Of a stretch of 15,815 nt of DNA, positions 7,664 to 14,697 are shown piece after piece. The stretch lies in the NCBI GenBank assembly GCA_019418025.1, contig DYCR01000012.1, positions 32,393 through 48,207 of the forward strand, in the 5' to 3' direction. Position 1 is the first letter of the stretch. Each line of letters starts with the position of its first letter. The translations under genes were made by a program, and so were the position numbers. The notes below the pieces were generated by a model. That model ran no database searches. It was not told where the DNA came from and saw nothing but the letters and a program-made list of their open reading frames with translations. The DNA comes from Clostridiales bacterium (GTDB lineage Bacteria; Bacillota; Clostridia; Oscillospirales; Oscillospiraceae).

Positions 7664-8104
7664 ATGACATGGAATTTTGAAGAAGCGCTGACGTATTATA
7701 AAGGGCAGGGCGCGCCCGGGGATCAGTCTGCACTACTGGGGCTTTTAAGGGAGGTTCAGCAGGAAAACGGCGGCGGAATCCCCATGTGGGCGGTGGAGCA
7801 GATGGCGCAGGCATATCAGGTCAAGGAAAGCTATGTCACAGCCGTGATCAAGCGCATCCCCAGTCTCAGACTGGATGACAGCCACTGCCTTCAGATGTGT
7901 GCCGGACCCAATTGCGGAAAGCATACCCATCTGGCGGACTTTGTGGAAAAGACCTATGGCACAAAACCCACGAAATTCACCCTCAAATATGTAGGCTGTA
8001 TGCGCATGTGTGCAAAAGGGCCGAATATCAAGTGGGACGGAAAGGTCTATCATCAGGCGGATGAGAAACTGATCCGTGACTTGGTAGAGGGAAAAATGGT
8101 ATGA
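7664..8104 (+). CDS. NuoE-like thioredoxin-fold [2Fe-2S] protein
   Basis: Electron-transfer subunit or protein of the NADH dehydrogenase 24-kDa (NuoE/HndA/HydC) family, 146 residues and cytoplasmic. An N-terminal helical bundle (about 5-65, ending VTAVIKRIPSL) is followed by the thioredoxin-like domain. The four cluster ligands keep the family spacing: Cys79-x4-Cys84 and Cys112-x3-Cys116. Cys75 is extra. Relatives usually sit next to a NuoF-like flavoprotein or an [FeFe]-hydrogenase subunit; none is in this window, so the partner must be elsewhere. GAGG at 7651-7654, 9 nt from the ATG, supports the start. The terminator-like repeat element starts four bases after the stop. Confidence 0.92.
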   Translation: MTWNFEEALTYYKGQGAPGDQSALLGLLREVQQENGGGIPMWAVEQMAQAYQVKESYVTAVIKRIPSLRLDDSHCLQMCAGPNCGKHTHLADFVEKTYGTKPTKFTLKYVGCMRMCAKGPNIKWDGKVYHQADEKLIRDLVEGKMV

Positions 8105-8146
8105 TCAGGAGGCACGCCTCAGATGGCTGAGGGGTGCCTTTGAGAC

Positions 8147-8183
8147 TGCCCGAAAACCCTTCCGGGGCTTTCGGGCAATTTTT
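8147..8183 (+). terminator. Rho-independent terminator inside the repeat element
   Basis: A 13-bp stem with one A-C mismatch (8147-8159 with 8165-8177), a tight loop, then AATTTTT. It is the strongest terminator after the NuoE-like gene. Confidence 0.75.
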
Positions 8184-8184
8184 G

Positions 8185-8244
8185 CAGCCTGACCCGCGCA
8201 TAATTTGTCCGTCAATGACGGACAAATTTCACGCTCTCAGGCTG
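8185..8244. repeat. Nested palindrome / long hairpin
   Basis: A perfect 13-bp inverted repeat (8202-8214 and 8216-8228) around a single central base is enclosed by a second perfect 8-bp pair, CAGCCTGA (8185-8192) and TCAGGCTG (8237-8244). A GCG/CGC pair can form between them. No U-tract follows, so it is not a terminator. Confidence 0.75.
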
Positions 8245-8250
8245 ATATGT

Positions 8251-8314
8251 ATTTTCCCCGAGGTACACGCCCCCGTGGAAAATGATTTTATCTTTTTTGC
8301 CGCTGAAGCGGCAA
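8251..8314. repeat. Two further small hairpins in the element
   Basis: ATTTTCCCCG (8251-8260) pairs with 8274-8283 apart from one mismatch, across a 13-nt loop. TTGCCGC (8297-8303) pairs perfectly with GCGGCAA (8308-8314) across a TGAA loop. The T-run lies before the second stem, so it does not act as a terminator. Confidence 0.55.
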
Positions 8315-8342
8315 ACTCGGGCAGACTGTTTGACACACTGGG

Positions 8343-8380
8343 AGGCACGCCTCAGATGGTTGAGAGGTGCCTTTCTTTGT
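8343..8380 (+). terminator. Terminator-like hairpin in second repeat copy
   Basis: A 12-bp stem with two mismatches (8343-8354 with 8361-8372), 6-nt loop, then TTTCTTTG. Both differences from the first copy weaken the stem. Confidence 0.5.
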
Positions 8381-8422
8381 CAGGGCAATGAGCGGTATCG
8401 AGATATCGTTCTCGCGGATCAA

Positions 8423-8451
8423 AAATTGAACCCATTTCGTTAAATTGAACC
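8423..8451 (+). promoter_or_regulatory. Direct repeat AAATTGAACC upstream of the 803-residue protein gene
   Basis: AAATTGAACC occurs at 8423-8432 and 8442-8451 (19-base period). Each holds a -35-like TTGAAC, but no convincing -10 box follows at 16-18 bases. It may be an operator or a poor promoter. A small palindrome, CGAGA-6-TCTCG, lies just upstream at 8399-8414. Apart from these, 8375-8530 shows no gene or clear signal. Confidence 0.35.
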
Positions 8452-8549
8452 TGAAAAGTGTACCGATCGATATTTTTTGCTCTTGTGTATTCTGAAGCTG
8501 CTGTATTAAACTGGGGGCTGATAAAACTGTCGGGAGAAGGTATGATGAT

Positions 8550-10961
8550 ATGATAAGACAGATTCAAAAGGACGGGTATCGGATCGCAGTAGACACACAG
8601 ACGGGAAAGTGGATCGGATTGTATGACAGGGCAGACGCAGACTGCAACTGGCTGTTTGAAGAAAGCGACACGGGATTTTGCACGCCCTTTGTTCATGGAA
8701 CGCAGTTTTCGCAGGATGAGCTTGTATGCCCGCTGGAGATGACGGAGGATGGCCTGCGAGGGCATACAGAGTCCGGTGCAACCAGAATCGAGATCAAAGC
8801 ATTGGACGATCGGATCTGTGGAAAGTTTGAAACACCAACGGATAACGGACCTCGGATCGGCCTGCATATGAATCTGAATTTTCTGGATCTGCCCAGTCAG
8901 TGTTCATGGGAAAGACAATGCATGCCTAAGATCATCTATGTTGACGAGGATTATGGTTATGGATACTTTGTTTTTGCAACGGCAGACCGGCGCTATATGA
9001 TACTCACGGTTTCCGGCCCATTTGCAGCATGGCGCATCCGTTACAGCTATGAGGGACACCGTATGATCGGATTCCAACTGCTGACGCAGGCGGATGATGT
9101 GCGCACCGATGGAAGAAGGGAGCTTCCGGTGGTGGGGGGACTGGATTTCGAGATCCGGTTTGCAGATGACCTGTCAGCGTGCCTGCCCAAGGCTGCGGAG
9201 GCGTTGGAGCTGCCCATCGTTGTGCCCAAAATCAGCGGTGGTCCGGTGGGGGCTGATGTCCCTGTGGAGGTTCTGGGCACGTGTCGTGAAATTACCATAA
9301 CCGATCCGGACGGAGGAACTGCACCTCTGGAGGGGAACCGCATCAGACTGCTGAAACCCGGCGTGTATCAGGTGACAGCGGTGTCAGAAAACGGGAGGCC
9401 CCATGTGACTCGTCTGCTCTGCCACGAAGGTTGGGAGCGTCAGCTTGATCGGGTCAATGAATTTTATTGCAGCCATATGCAGCACGCGTGCGGCGCATTT
9501 TTCCGAGGTGCTGCATCGGATACCTATGCTGTGGATATGGATGCCATCGGAGGGGTGCGCATGGGAGATCCGTTTTCCCACTACTCCTGCAGATGCGGCG
9601 AATTTGGAGGCTTCTCCGGCTGGGCTATGATCAAAAATCTGCTTTTGTTTGGAGAAAAGAAGGAGCTTACCGAGTCAGTCGAGCGCTATATTTACAACTG
9701 GCTGCTCAATCGGGGACATGAGGACAAGCCTTATTTTGGCACGCTGAACAAAAAACCGGCAAGCTTTTTGGGCAGAGATTATGGTGCTTACCACATGTTT
9801 GAAGAGTACAACTATATGCAGCATGAGATTTTTCTTCTGGAGGAGCTTGCGGATTTCTATCACCTGACCGGTGATGAATCCGTCCGAGAGGACGCGATGC
9901 ATGTTGTGGAGCATATTGTGCGGGAGCATCTTTCGGGAGACGGCAGTCTGATCTGCCAGAATTTTCCCGATGAACCGGGAGTCGATTACAGCACGGTACA
10001 TATTCCGGTGCAGGCGTTTTTGCGATGGGCAGAGATATTGAAGGAGGAAGCACCCGAGAAAGCGGTTTATCTGCGGGGGATTGCGGAGAAGATCGCCGAT
10101 CACGTCTGCCGACGGGGACTGGATTTTCCCACAGAGGGAGAGCCCTGTACAGAGGATGGCTCCATGGGCTGTTCGGCGGCTACGCTGATCTATGCGTATG
10201 AGCATGTGGCGGCAAAGCCGGAGTATCTGCGTGTGGCAAAGGAGATCCTCAATGCGCATCACGTTCTGGAAATGGATGGAACCGACTGCCGCATGAAGAA
10301 CTCTACCATCCGGTTCTGGGAGACTCAGTACGAGACAAGACAGTGGGGAGCTTCCATCAACGCAGGCCATGCATGGACCATCTGGACATCAGAGGCCAAG
10401 GCGGCGCTTGCCATGTTAGAGCATGATGTTCAATTGCTGCAAGAGGCTTATGAAGGCTTCTTGACCAATATCAGCAAGGTCAGCCCCTGCGGTGGTATGT
10501 ACTGCTGCTACACGCCGGACATGATACCGGGGACTCCCCATGCATACTGGCTGGATCATATGCAGGATCAGACGGTGGGGCACAACGATTTGCGACCCAC
10601 CACGACGCATCTGGGTATGAAAAATCCCAGTGGATATTTTGCGGCAAGCGGAAATTACTACCTGATCAAGGCATCAGAAATCTGGGACCACATCAGCGGC
10701 GTGGAGCTTACGGAGAGCGTAGCGATCAATGGCGTTTTGGAGGGCAGCGTATTTCGTTCTGAGGCTCCGAATTTTGACCGTCTGCTGATAGGCGGAGCGG
10801 TCACGGAGCCGGTTACGGTTCTTTGCCGAGCCGGCGCGGAGGTGGAGCTCCTGACAGACGGACAGCAGCTGTGTCTGACCGGGGCGGAGATTCTGGAGCA
10901 GTCGGCCGGGAGGTATGTTGTGCTTGTGCAGGGGGATCGCTTTACCATCTGTTCGGACTGA
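8550..10961 (+). CDS. Unassigned 803-residue protein, probable carbohydrate-active enzyme
   Basis: I do not recognise the family. The protein has no signal peptide or membrane helix. An N-terminal beta-rich region (about 1-210) is followed by an Ig-like segment (about 226-292, with TDPDGG and GVYQVTAVSENG), a long alpha-helical region (about 295-715) and a small beta tail (716-803). The helical part is rich in aromatic and acidic patches such as EEYNYMQHEIFLLEELADFYHLTGDE-type helices (418-443), RFWETQYETRQWG (588-600) and NAGHAWTIWTSEAKA (604-618), as in alpha/alpha-barrel glycoside hydrolases or polysaccharide lyases. Catalytic residues cannot be named. GGAGAAGG at 8533-8540 is 9 nt from the ATG. 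The gene is a single unit with its own terminator. The SGNH hydrolase 1 kb upstream makes a sugar-related role plausible but unproven. Confidence 0.8.
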   Translation: MIRQIQKDGYRIAVDTQTGKWIGLYDRADADCNWLFEESDTGFCTPFVHGTQFSQDELVCPLEMTEDGLRGHTESGATRIEIKALDDRICGKFETPTDNGPRIGLHMNLNFLDLPSQCSWERQCMPKIIYVDEDYGYGYFVFATADRRYMILTVSGPFAAWRIRYSYEGHRMIGFQLLTQADDVRTDGRRELPVVGGLDFEIRFADDLSACLPKAAEALELPIVVPKISGGPVGADVPVEVLGTCREITITDPDGGTAPLEGNRIRLLKPGVYQVTAVSENGRPHVTRLLCHEGWERQLDRVNEFYCSHMQHACGAFFRGAASDTYAVDMDAIGGVRMGDPFSHYSCRCGEFGGFSGWAMIKNLLLFGEKKELTESVERYIYNWLLNRGHEDKPYFGTLNKKPASFLGRDYGAYHMFEEYNYMQHEIFLLEELADFYHLTGDESVREDAMHVVEHIVREHLSGDGSLICQNFPDEPGVDYSTVHIPVQAFLRWAEILKEEAPEKAVYLRGIAEKIADHVCRRGLDFPTEGEPCTEDGSMGCSAATLIYAYEHVAAKPEYLRVAKEILNAHHVLEMDGTDCRMKNSTIRFWETQYETRQWGASINAGHAWTIWTSEAKAALAMLEHDVQLLQEAYEGFLTNISKVSPCGGMYCCYTPDMIPGTPHAYWLDHMQDQTVGHNDLRPTTTHLGMKNPSGYFAASGNYYLIKASEIWDHISGVELTESVAINGVLEGSVFRSEAPNFDRLLIGGAVTEPVTVLCRAGAEVELLTDGQQLCLTGAEILEQSAGRYVVLVQGDRFTICSD

Positions 10962-11015
10962 TTCAGAGCCAAGGGCTGAAGCTTACATCAAAATTTGATA
11001 CGATTGTAAAATAAT

Positions 11016-11065
11016 GTCCCATTTGCAGGAGCGCAGGAAGATGCCTTGCAAATGGGGCGTTTTTC
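11016..11065 (+). terminator. Terminator after the 803-residue protein gene
   Basis: A 12-bp stem with one G-U pair (11016-11027 with 11047-11058), 19-nt loop, then GTTTTT. It isolates the gene from the downstream transporter operon. Confidence 0.8.
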
Positions 11066-11086
11066 GTGAAGCGTCAGTGGGGATAC

Positions 11087-11103
11087 CTTACAACAACTGT
11101 AAG
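11087..11103 (+). promoter_or_regulatory. Candidate operator of the BceR-like regulator
   Basis: A perfect inverted repeat CTTACA-5-TGTAAG. BceR-type regulators are known to bind sites of the TNACA-N4-TGTAA kind; here the spacer is five, not four. The centre lies about 44 bases before the predicted transcription start, the usual place for an activating OmpR-type regulator. Confidence 0.6.
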
Positions 11104-11123
11104 TATGATTCAGAGGATGTTTG

Positions 11124-11132
11124 TGCTATGAT
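11124..11132 (+). promoter_or_regulatory. Extended -10 promoter of the Bce-like operon
   Basis: TGCTATGAT fits an extended -10. No recognisable -35 box is present at the right distance, which fits a promoter that needs an activator bound at 11087-11103. Start expected near 11139. Confidence 0.5.
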
Positions 11133-11160
11133 TTTACCAGAACATAAAGGAGGGATCATG

Positions 11161-11928
11161 ATGGAACCGATTTTAAATATTGAAAATCTGACAAAGGTAT
11201 ATGGAAGCGTACCGAACCAAACGAAGGCTCTGAATGGAATTACATTTCAGGTGATGCCGGGGGAATTTCTGGGGATCATGGGCAGCAGCGGCTCAGGTAA
11301 ATCTACCCTGCTCAACTGCATTGCCACAGTGATCGCAGCAACCGGCGGCAGAATCTGCGTGAATGGGCAGGACCTGAGCATGCTCAGCGGACGGAAGCTG
11401 GCAGAGTACAGGGGCAGACAGGTGGGGTATCTGTTCCAGAACTTTGAACTGCTTGACAATCTGAACGGGCGGGAAAATATTTTGCTGCCGGCCTCTCTGC
11501 ATGGACGATCCCAAAAGGAGAGCCAGCAGCGCCTGACCCGTCTGGCTGAGTATCTGGAAATTACGGATGTACTGGAAAAATTCCCCACACAGATGTCCGG
11601 CGGTCAGCGGCAGCGGGTGGCAACGGCCCGAGCATTGATCTTGCAGCCTCAGCTGATTCTGGCAGATGAGCCCACCGGCGCACTGGATTCCAAGAACGCT
11701 AAGAACATTATGGAGAAGCTTTCCGGTCTGAATCGGGATCATGGTGCAACGATATTGATGGTGACCCATGATACCAATGCGGCCAGCTACTGCAAGAGGA
11801 TCCTCTTTATACAGGACGGTGTGGTCTTTCACGAGCTGCGCCGTGGGGATGAAAACCGACAGATGTTTTATGAGCGCATTTTGAAGGTGATGGCACAAAT
11901 GGGAGGGGGGATCGGAAATGTTCTCTGA
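11161..11928 (+). CDS. bceA: BceA-like ABC transporter ATPase
   Basis: Cytoplasmic ATPase of an antimicrobial-peptide-resistance transporter of the Peptide-7 exporter (BceAB) type; 255 residues. All ABC motifs are intact: Walker A GSSGSGKST (41-49), Q-loop Gln93, signature MSGGQ (145-149, variant of LSGGQ), Walker B LILADE (165-170), D-loop GALDS, and His203. Two ATG codons stand in tandem at 11158 and 11161; AAGGAGG at 11147-11153 is best spaced (7 nt) for the second. The open frame extends to 11014, but that start lies inside the preceding terminator and upstream of the promoter. The gene overlaps the permease gene by 11 bases. The gene symbol reflects the family; the peptide recognised is unknown. 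Confidence 0.94.
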   Translation: MEPILNIENLTKVYGSVPNQTKALNGITFQVMPGEFLGIMGSSGSGKSTLLNCIATVIAATGGRICVNGQDLSMLSGRKLAEYRGRQVGYLFQNFELLDNLNGRENILLPASLHGRSQKESQQRLTRLAEYLEITDVLEKFPTQMSGGQRQRVATARALILQPQLILADEPTGALDSKNAKNIMEKLSGLNRDHGATILMVTHDTNAASYCKRILFIQDGVVFHELRRGDENRQMFYERILKVMAQMGGGIGNVL

Positions 11929-13999
11929 TCTGATCCTTGCTAACAGCAAACGCAGCCGCAGGGAAAACGGACTGTTTTTCGGAGCCTTGGTGATTTCTGT
12001 CATCGCATTTTATATCATCCTCTCCATATCCAATCAGGATGTTATGATATTCCTGCGGGAGATGGAAAGCGATGCGGTGAATAAGCTTTTGATGCTGATC
12101 CCGGTCTTTTACTGCATGACCCTTGCAGTCATGTTTTTCCTGATTTTCTTTGCCTGCAAATATCAGCTGCAGCGCCGCCGCCATGAATTCGGCATATATC
12201 TGATGATGGGAATGTCCAGAGGCAAGCTATTCCTGATGCTGATGGTAGAGGATCTCGTGAGCAGCATACTTGCACTTGGGCTCGGACTTCCGGTTGCGGT
12301 GCTGTTTTCGGAAATGATCAGTGTTGTTACAGCGAGACTGGTCGGAATGGGGATCATCGGGCACCAGTTCAGCATTTCCGTCTCGGCGATGGTATTCACG
12401 ATCGCCGGATTCCTGATGATCAAGCTCGTTGCATTCACCGTACTCAGCGGAGAAATATGTCAGAAGGAAATCGGAGAATTGCTTGGGGATACTCCCGGCG
12501 GGATTCGGGCGCAGAAGCCCCGCAGGACGTATGTGCTTGCACTGATTGGCGGAACGGTCATGCTTGCAGCAGCCTACACCGCGGCGGTGAGCGGGGTTGC
12601 GTGGCGATTTCCTGGTGCCATGTTCCTTACGGAAATGCTGGTCCTTTTCGGAACGATCCTGTTCTTTTACGGACTAAGGATTATCATTGGAGCCCTTGTT
12701 CGCAGAGGCGGCGGAAAGCTTCATGTGTTCAACTTTCGACAGATCGAGGAAAATGTGATCCAGCAGTCCACTACCATGGCGATCAGTTCGCTTTTGGTTC
12801 TGGCGGCCCTGTGCTGCTTTGGTGTAGGCGTGGCTATTTCTGCCTCGAACTCTAAGGGAGACACCCATGTCTTGGACTATACGTTTGATATCCACAAGGA
12901 AATGCCATCGGATGAAATTTTCCCGGCTATCAAGACGACCCTGGAAGAGGAGGGACTGGATGGGATGTTTGCAGACCTGTTCCAGATGCGTCTGGGGAAT
13001 GTCCGGACGGAAAGCATTGACCAAACCGTGTTTCGGATGGATGCGGTGATGGAATCCATTGAGCAGCTTCCGTCATCGGATGCAAGGGATATCCTGCTGA
13101 ATAATCTGAGTTACACAGAAAGGCCCCATATCATATGCCTGTCTGACTATAACCACCTTTTGGAATTGGCAGGCAAGCCGTCGCTGCAAGTGGGGAAGGA
13201 CGAGGCGGCGATCTATATATCGGCTGATTTTACCAATGAAGAACGGACGGCCATTTTGGACAGCATCCTTGCATCCCGTCCTCGGGCAGAGCTGATGGGG
13301 AAGGAGATTCATTTGACGGAGTCGCTGCAGACCACCAATCTGGTCACAGACCGCTCGATCACGCTGTCCTTTGCTCTGATTCTGCCCGACGATCTTTTCT
13401 TAGAATATACGCAGGGGAAATATGATGTCTATACCAACGGCATTCTGGATCGGGAGACGGTATCGGATGTGGGGCTGATGCAGGCGATTTCGGATATGAA
13501 CCATCGACTGGACGCAAGCGGACTGAAGGAGCTGGAGGTCGAATACGAGAGTTATTTGCAGAATATAGGCAGACAGCTTTTCTACATCGTGGCAGCCAGC
13601 TATATCACGATCTATCTTGCCGTTATTTTCCTTGTGGTGGCAAATACCATCATGGGCGTGCAATTTTTGATGACGCAGCAGAAAACCGGGCGGAGATACG
13701 GCATATTGGTGCATCTGGGGGCGGATTATAAGACGCTTTGCAAATCGGCCCGCATGCAGATCCGATGGTTCATGGGACTGCCGATCCTTGTGGCGGCGTG
13801 CAGCAGCATGTTTGGGATCAAGGCACTGTTTTACGGTATTGTGGCACGGGCCCATATTGTGAGCCATGGGGACATGATGCTTACAGCTGCCGCTATGATT
13901 TTGCTTCTGGTTGTGGTAGAATGGTGTTATCTTATGGCGGTCAGGCGTTCCAGTGACCGATATTTGACAACGCTGTTGGAGCCGAGCAGACAGGAATGA
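11918..13999 (+). CDS. bceB: BceB-like ABC transporter permease (FtsX domains)
   Basis: Permease of 693 residues with the BceB layout: about ten membrane helices (near 19-38, 57-79, 108-130, 153-176, 205-225, 235-260, 287-309, 554-578, 615-640, 652-674) and one large extracytoplasmic domain of about 240 residues between helices 7 and 8. In the family this domain contacts lipid II cycle intermediates or the peptide bound to them, and the permease also forms a sensory complex with the BceS-type kinase. FtsX-like segments lie at each end (HEFGIYLMMGMSRGK at about 89-103 and GRRYGILVHLGADYK at about 591-605). The ATG overlaps the ATPase gene; a G-rich site at 11901-11910 precedes it. The stop lies 20 bases before the GTG start of the regulator gene. 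Confidence 0.94.
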   Translation: MFSDLILANSKRSRRENGLFFGALVISVIAFYIILSISNQDVMIFLREMESDAVNKLLMLIPVFYCMTLAVMFFLIFFACKYQLQRRRHEFGIYLMMGMSRGKLFLMLMVEDLVSSILALGLGLPVAVLFSEMISVVTARLVGMGIIGHQFSISVSAMVFTIAGFLMIKLVAFTVLSGEICQKEIGELLGDTPGGIRAQKPRRTYVLALIGGTVMLAAAYTAAVSGVAWRFPGAMFLTEMLVLFGTILFFYGLRIIIGALVRRGGGKLHVFNFRQIEENVIQQSTTMAISSLLVLAALCCFGVGVAISASNSKGDTHVLDYTFDIHKEMPSDEIFPAIKTTLEEEGLDGMFADLFQMRLGNVRTESIDQTVFRMDAVMESIEQLPSSDARDILLNNLSYTERPHIICLSDYNHLLELAGKPSLQVGKDEAAIYISADFTNEERTAILDSILASRPRAELMGKEIHLTESLQTTNLVTDRSITLSFALILPDDLFLEYTQGKYDVYTNGILDRETVSDVGLMQAISDMNHRLDASGLKELEVEYESYLQNIGRQLFYIVAASYITIYLAVIFLVVANTIMGVQFLMTQQKTGRRYGILVHLGADYKTLCKSARMQIRWFMGLPILVAACSSMFGIKALFYGIVARAHIVSHGDMMLTAAAMILLLVVVEWCYLMAVRRSSDRYLTTLLEPSRQE

Positions 14000-14019
14000 C
14001 CGAAAGGAGGGGAGCTGCC

Positions 14020-14697
14020 GTGAAAACGATCGCAGTGGTGGAGGACGAGTGCTATATGCGGCAGGAACTATGTGTCATGCTGGAAAAAGCGGGATACCAT
14101 CCAGTGGAGATTGATGCATTCGGCGAGGTGCCGGAGCGGTTGGCTTCCCTCTGCGTGGATCTTGTAATTCTGGATCTGAATCTGCCGTCAGTCAGCGGAT
14201 TTCAGATCTGCCGGGAACTGAAGAGCAAAAGCGCGATCCCGGTCCTTGTATTGACCTCACGGGATCAAATGCAGGACGAGCTGAAGGCGCTTTCGTTGGG
14301 GGCAGATGAGTATTTGACAAAGCCCTGCCGAAAGGAGCGGCTCCTTGCGAGGATCGCCAATATCCTCAAGCGGTACGAGGGCCGGAGTAATCTGATAGAG
14401 GGGGCGGACTTTCTGTTAGACCGTTCCACCTATACCATCTATATCCACAACAGCTCCGTGATCCTGCCCAAGAATCAGGGCAGGCTGCTGGAGACGCTGC
14501 TTGCCGGCGGAGCGGATGTTGTCAGTCCGGAGCAGCTTGCGGTGGCATTGTGGGGCAGTGCAGAGTTCATCGATGAGAATGCCTTGCAGGTCAATATGAC
14601 CCGTCTGAAAAAAACCATGGCGGGCTTAGGGATGGAGCAGAAAGTAGTGACCGTTCGGGGCAAAGGATATCGTCTTGAGAAGGCGGTGGAAGCATGA
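14020..14697 (+). CDS. bceR: BceR-like OmpR-family response regulator
   Basis: Regulator of 225 residues, expected to activate the transporter operon. The receiver domain has Glu8/Asp9, phosphoacceptor Asp52 in LDLNLP, Thr79/Ser80 and Lys101; the winged-helix domain covers about 130-225 and ends VRGKGYRLEK. I place the start at GTG 14020, not at ATG 13996: AAAGGAGG (14003-14010) is 9 nt before the GTG, and this start aligns with the family's usual N-terminus (KTIAVVEDE). The ATG at 13996 overlaps the permease stop (ATGA) and would add eight residues with no ribosome binding site of its own. The gene overlaps the kinase gene by four bases. Confidence 0.92.
   Translation: MKTIAVVEDECYMRQELCVMLEKAGYHPVEIDAFGEVPERLASLCVDLVILDLNLPSVSGFQICRELKSKSAIPVLVLTSRDQMQDELKALSLGADEYLTKPCRKERLLARIANILKRYEGRSNLIEGADFLLDRSTYTIYIHNSSVILPKNQGRLLETLLAGGADVVSPEQLAVALWGSAEFIDENALQVNMTRLKKTMAGLGMEQKVVTVRGKGYRLEKAVEA

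Larger units (their letters stand above)
8108..8374. repeat. Structured intergenic element bounded by 34-nt direct repeats
   Basis: A 34-nt sequence beginning GGAGGCACGCCTCAGATGG occurs at 8108-8141 and again at 8341-8374, with two mismatches. Each copy folds into a hairpin (stem 8110-8122 with 8127-8139; 8343-8354 with 8361-8372). Inside them, 8143-8153 and 8317-8327 form an 11-bp inverted repeat with one mismatch (core CTGCCCGA). Between these are at least four more hairpins. This layout suggests a small non-coding interspersed repeat, such as a MITE or REP-like element, or a structured RNA. No transposase is seen. Identity as a mobile element is inference. Confidence 0.6.

Noticed and set aside
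8291..8314. T-run plus hairpin considered as a terminator
   Set aside because: The T-run precedes the stem on the plus strand, and the minus-strand transcript would have an A-run after the stem, so neither strand gives a standard terminator.
8108..8374. CRISPR array
   Set aside because: Only two repeat copies 233 bp apart, with internal hairpins rather than regular spacers, and no cas genes.
8134..8391. 85-codon open frame on the plus strand starting with GTG
   Set aside because: It runs through the stems of several hairpins and both repeat units, starts inside a hairpin, and has no convincing ribosome binding site. The reading frame is best seen as a by-product of the structured element, though such frames are sometimes annotated.
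11014..11157. Longer N-terminus for the BceA-like ATPase
   Set aside because: The extension covers the preceding terminator, the operator and the promoter. AAGGAGG at 11147-11153 marks the true start.
13996..14019. ATG start of the BceR-like regulator at 13996
   Set aside because: GTG 14020 has a strong ribosome binding site and matches the usual start of the receiver domain.
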